The position numbers and the translations under genes are program-made. A DNA stretch of 7,736 bases, taken from NCBI GenBank assembly GCA_002314055.1, contig DCBP01000081.1:1-7736 (forward strand). The letters are read 5' to 3'. Positions within the stretch are counted from its first letter, which is position 1; every line of letters starts with the position of its first letter. Source of the DNA: Prevotella sp. UBA1104. GTDB lineage: Bacteria; Bacteroidota; Bacteroidia; Bacteroidales; Bacteroidaceae. Below the pieces are notes generated by a model, which made no database searches, was not told the origin of the DNA, and saw only the letters and a program-made list of their open reading frames with translations. Below, in pieces: positions 6,569 to 7,736 of this stretch.

Positions 6569-6576
6569 TAAATTTG
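6569..6576 (+). promoter_or_regulatory. Bacteroidota -7 promoter box for the pseudouridine synthase gene
   Basis: TAAATTTG matches TAnnTTTG exactly and is followed by CA. It ends 20 nt before the ATG at 6597, giving a very short leader (TTAAGA directly before the ATG, no strong Shine-Dalgarno). A clear -33 TTTG at the expected spacing was not found. Confidence 0.65.
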
Positions 6577-6596
6577 CAGTCTTAAATAAATTAAGA

Positions 6597-7490
6597 ATGA
6601 GACATACATATAACAAGAACATAAACGAGTACGCCCATTATGAGGTGAAAGAGGATGACACGTTGCTCAATTTCCTTCTGAATAACGTGAAGGAGAGTCG
6701 CTCGAAGATAAAGGCAACACTTCAGGGCAAGGGAATAAAGGTAGACGGCAAGACCGTTACACAGTTTGACTATCCTCTGCAGAAGGGCACACGCGTAGAC
6801 GTGAGCAAATCGAAGCGCAACAACGACAAGCTGAAGAGCCGCTACGTGAAGATAGTCTACGAAGACCAGTATCTCGTGGTGATAGAGAAGAATATCGGTA
6901 TTCTCTCTATGGCAGCAGGACATAAGTCGCTGAATGTGAAGGCTGTGCTCGACGACTATTTCAAGAAGACACGCCAGCGCTGCACGGCACATGTAGTACA
7001 CCGCCTCGACCGCGACACCAGCGGACTGATGATTTATGCCAAGGACATGGAAACGGAGCAGATACTGGAGCATAACTGGCACGATATCGTGTTCGACCGC
7101 CGCTATGTTGCCGTATTGAGCGGCGAGATGGAAGAGGATGAGGGAACGATAGAAAACTGGCTGAAGGACAATAAGGCATACGTTACGTATTCTTCGCCTG
7201 TAGACAACGGCGGAAAATATGCCATTACGCATTTCCGTACGCTCGACCGCACTACCGACCATAGTCTTGTAGAGTTCAAGCTCGAGACGGGACGCAAGAA
7301 CCAGATTCGTGTTCACTCTGCCGATATGGGGCATCCAGTGTGCGGCGACGTGAAATACGGCAATGGCGACGACCCTGTGCACCGCTTGTGTCTGCATGCC
7401 TACATGCTATGTTTTTACCATCCTATAACCCGTCAGCCGATGGAGTTTCAGACAATGATTCCGGCGACGTTCAGACATATATTTAAATAA
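6597..7490 (+). CDS. RluA-family pseudouridine synthase
   Basis: A 297-residue cytosolic enzyme that isomerises uridine to pseudouridine in RNA, most likely 23S rRNA. An S4-like RNA-binding domain covers residues about 16-70 (DDTLLNFLLNN, then SKIKATLQGKGIKVDGK). The catalytic domain runs from about 84 to 290, with the IVYEDQYLVVIEKNIGILS segment (86-104), the active-site motif HRLDRDTSG (135-143) in which Asp138 is the expected catalytic aspartate, and TGRKNQIRVH (231-240), a variant of the family's TGRxHQIRxH. RluC/RluD-like length and architecture are complete, so it should be active; the target uridine cannot be assigned. The ATG is supported by the promoter box 20 nt upstream and by the domain beginning soon after. 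A small membrane-protein gene follows after 9 nt and is probably co-transcribed. Confidence 0.95.
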   Translation: MRHTYNKNINEYAHYEVKEDDTLLNFLLNNVKESRSKIKATLQGKGIKVDGKTVTQFDYPLQKGTRVDVSKSKRNNDKLKSRYVKIVYEDQYLVVIEKNIGILSMAAGHKSLNVKAVLDDYFKKTRQRCTAHVVHRLDRDTSGLMIYAKDMETEQILEHNWHDIVFDRRYVAVLSGEMEEDEGTIENWLKDNKAYVTYSSPVDNGGKYAITHFRTLDRTTDHSLVEFKLETGRKNQIRVHSADMGHPVCGDVKYGNGDDPVHRLCLHAYMLCFYHPITRQPMEFQTMIPATFRHIFK

Positions 7491-7499
7491 GGTAAGAAA

Positions 7500-7655
7500 A
7501 TGGAGAATTTTGGATATTATATATTTTGCATCATAGCTTTCATCGTAGCTTTCTTTCTTGTGAAGAAGATAGCCGGGTGCATGGTAAAGACCGTGATAAT
7601 GGCTATAGTGTTGGCAATACTTGCCGCCGTTTATTTCATGTTTTTCAGACAATAG
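7500..7655 (+). CDS. Small two-helix membrane protein (51 aa)
   Basis: A 51-residue protein, MENFGYYIFCIIAFIVAFFL at its N-terminus, then a basic KK turn, a short polar hinge (IAGCMVK) and a second hydrophobic run to about residue 49 ending FFRQ. It therefore reads as a helical hairpin: helix 1 near residues 6-21, helix 2 near 31-49, with positive charges between, suggesting the loop faces the cytoplasm and both ends face outward. The ATG at 7500 lies 9 nt after the pseudouridine synthase stop, with GGTAAG (7491-7496) as a modest ribosome site. Tight spacing and sensible membrane topology support a real gene. I recognise no family, and function is unknown; any link to RNA modification would rest on position only. 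Confidence 0.7.
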   Translation: MENFGYYIFCIIAFIVAFFLVKKIAGCMVKTVIMAIVLAILAAVYFMFFRQ

Positions 7656-7736
7656 CGGATACTGAATTCATCTAAATAAAAATATTGGTTATTAATCTCT
7701 GATAAGTAGCAATTCACAATTAGTTTATACAAACAA
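7656..7736. other. A/T-rich window edge, no gene seen
   Basis: The last 81 bases follow the small membrane gene. They contain no convincing hairpin with a T-run and no promoter box that can be tied to a gene within the window. Confidence 0.4.

Larger units (their letters stand above)
5951..6596. other. Long divergent intergenic region
   Basis: This 646-bp stretch separates the divergent PCMD and pseudouridine synthase genes. It holds a promoter at each end, an A/T-rich part (about 5951-6230) with an 8-bp palindrome, a more balanced part (about 6220-6320), then a tandem 22-bp repeat. An 85-codon ORF (6079-6336) runs through it but ends inside the repeat and shows no family motif, no convincing ribosome site and no protein-like composition, so it is not annotated as a gene. 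The segment from about 6220 to 6402 looks like a non-coding dispersed element rather than a decayed gene. Confidence 0.5.

Noticed and set aside
6591..7397. Minus-strand 268-codon open frame opposite the pseudouridine synthase
   Set aside because: The plus strand encodes a complete RluA-family enzyme with its active-site motif; the opposite frame is its shadow.

Overview
The window looks like chromosome from a Prevotella-like member of the Bacteroidota. The evidence is protein families typical of that phylum (a DUF4251 lipoprotein-sized secreted protein, a PCMD-domain protein, a short single-barrel Omp85 protein and a Bacteroidota-type phosphoethanolamine transferase). Two gene starts also have a Bacteroidota -7 promoter box (TAnnTTTG), and ribosome binding sites are weak and A-rich. 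No RNA gene, IS element or CRISPR array was seen.

Left edge (1-1049) is accessory DNA. A very AT-rich small ORF (23-316, about 21% G+C) directly abuts a decayed fragment of an RHS/YD-repeat protein (about 45% G+C). The fragment has lost its N-terminus, carries an in-frame TAG at 850, and is then frameshifted at a T-run near 870-874. After the shift its reading frame resumes and ends at 1049. This fits the edge of a polymorphic-toxin (Rhs-type) locus, where the AT-rich ORF could be an immunity gene for a toxin just outside the window.

Middle (1121-5950). A plus-strand DUF4251 secreted protein converges on a run of three minus-strand envelope genes, transcribed in the order PCMD protein (5950-4994), Omp85-type barrel (4799-3576) and lipid A phosphoethanolamine transferase (3466-1766). 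The two gaps between these minus-strand genes hold three copies of a C/G-rich repeat. Two copies lie 34 and 37 nt upstream of start codons with the G-rich strand as the sense strand. The third is inverted relative to its neighbour, forming 33-bp perfect arms.

Right (5951-7736). A 646-bp divergent intergenic region holds the PCMD promoter, an A/T palindrome, a tandem 22-bp palindromic repeat and the promoter of an RluA-family pseudouridine synthase (6597-7490). Nine bases after that gene is a 51-residue two-helix membrane protein (7500-7655), probably co-transcribed.

The envelope genes share a cell compartment but no pathway that the sequence proves. The most unusual items are the orphan AT-rich ORF joined to the RHS remnant and the placement of the G-rich intergenic repeats. 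I did not find clear evidence of a new multi-gene system.
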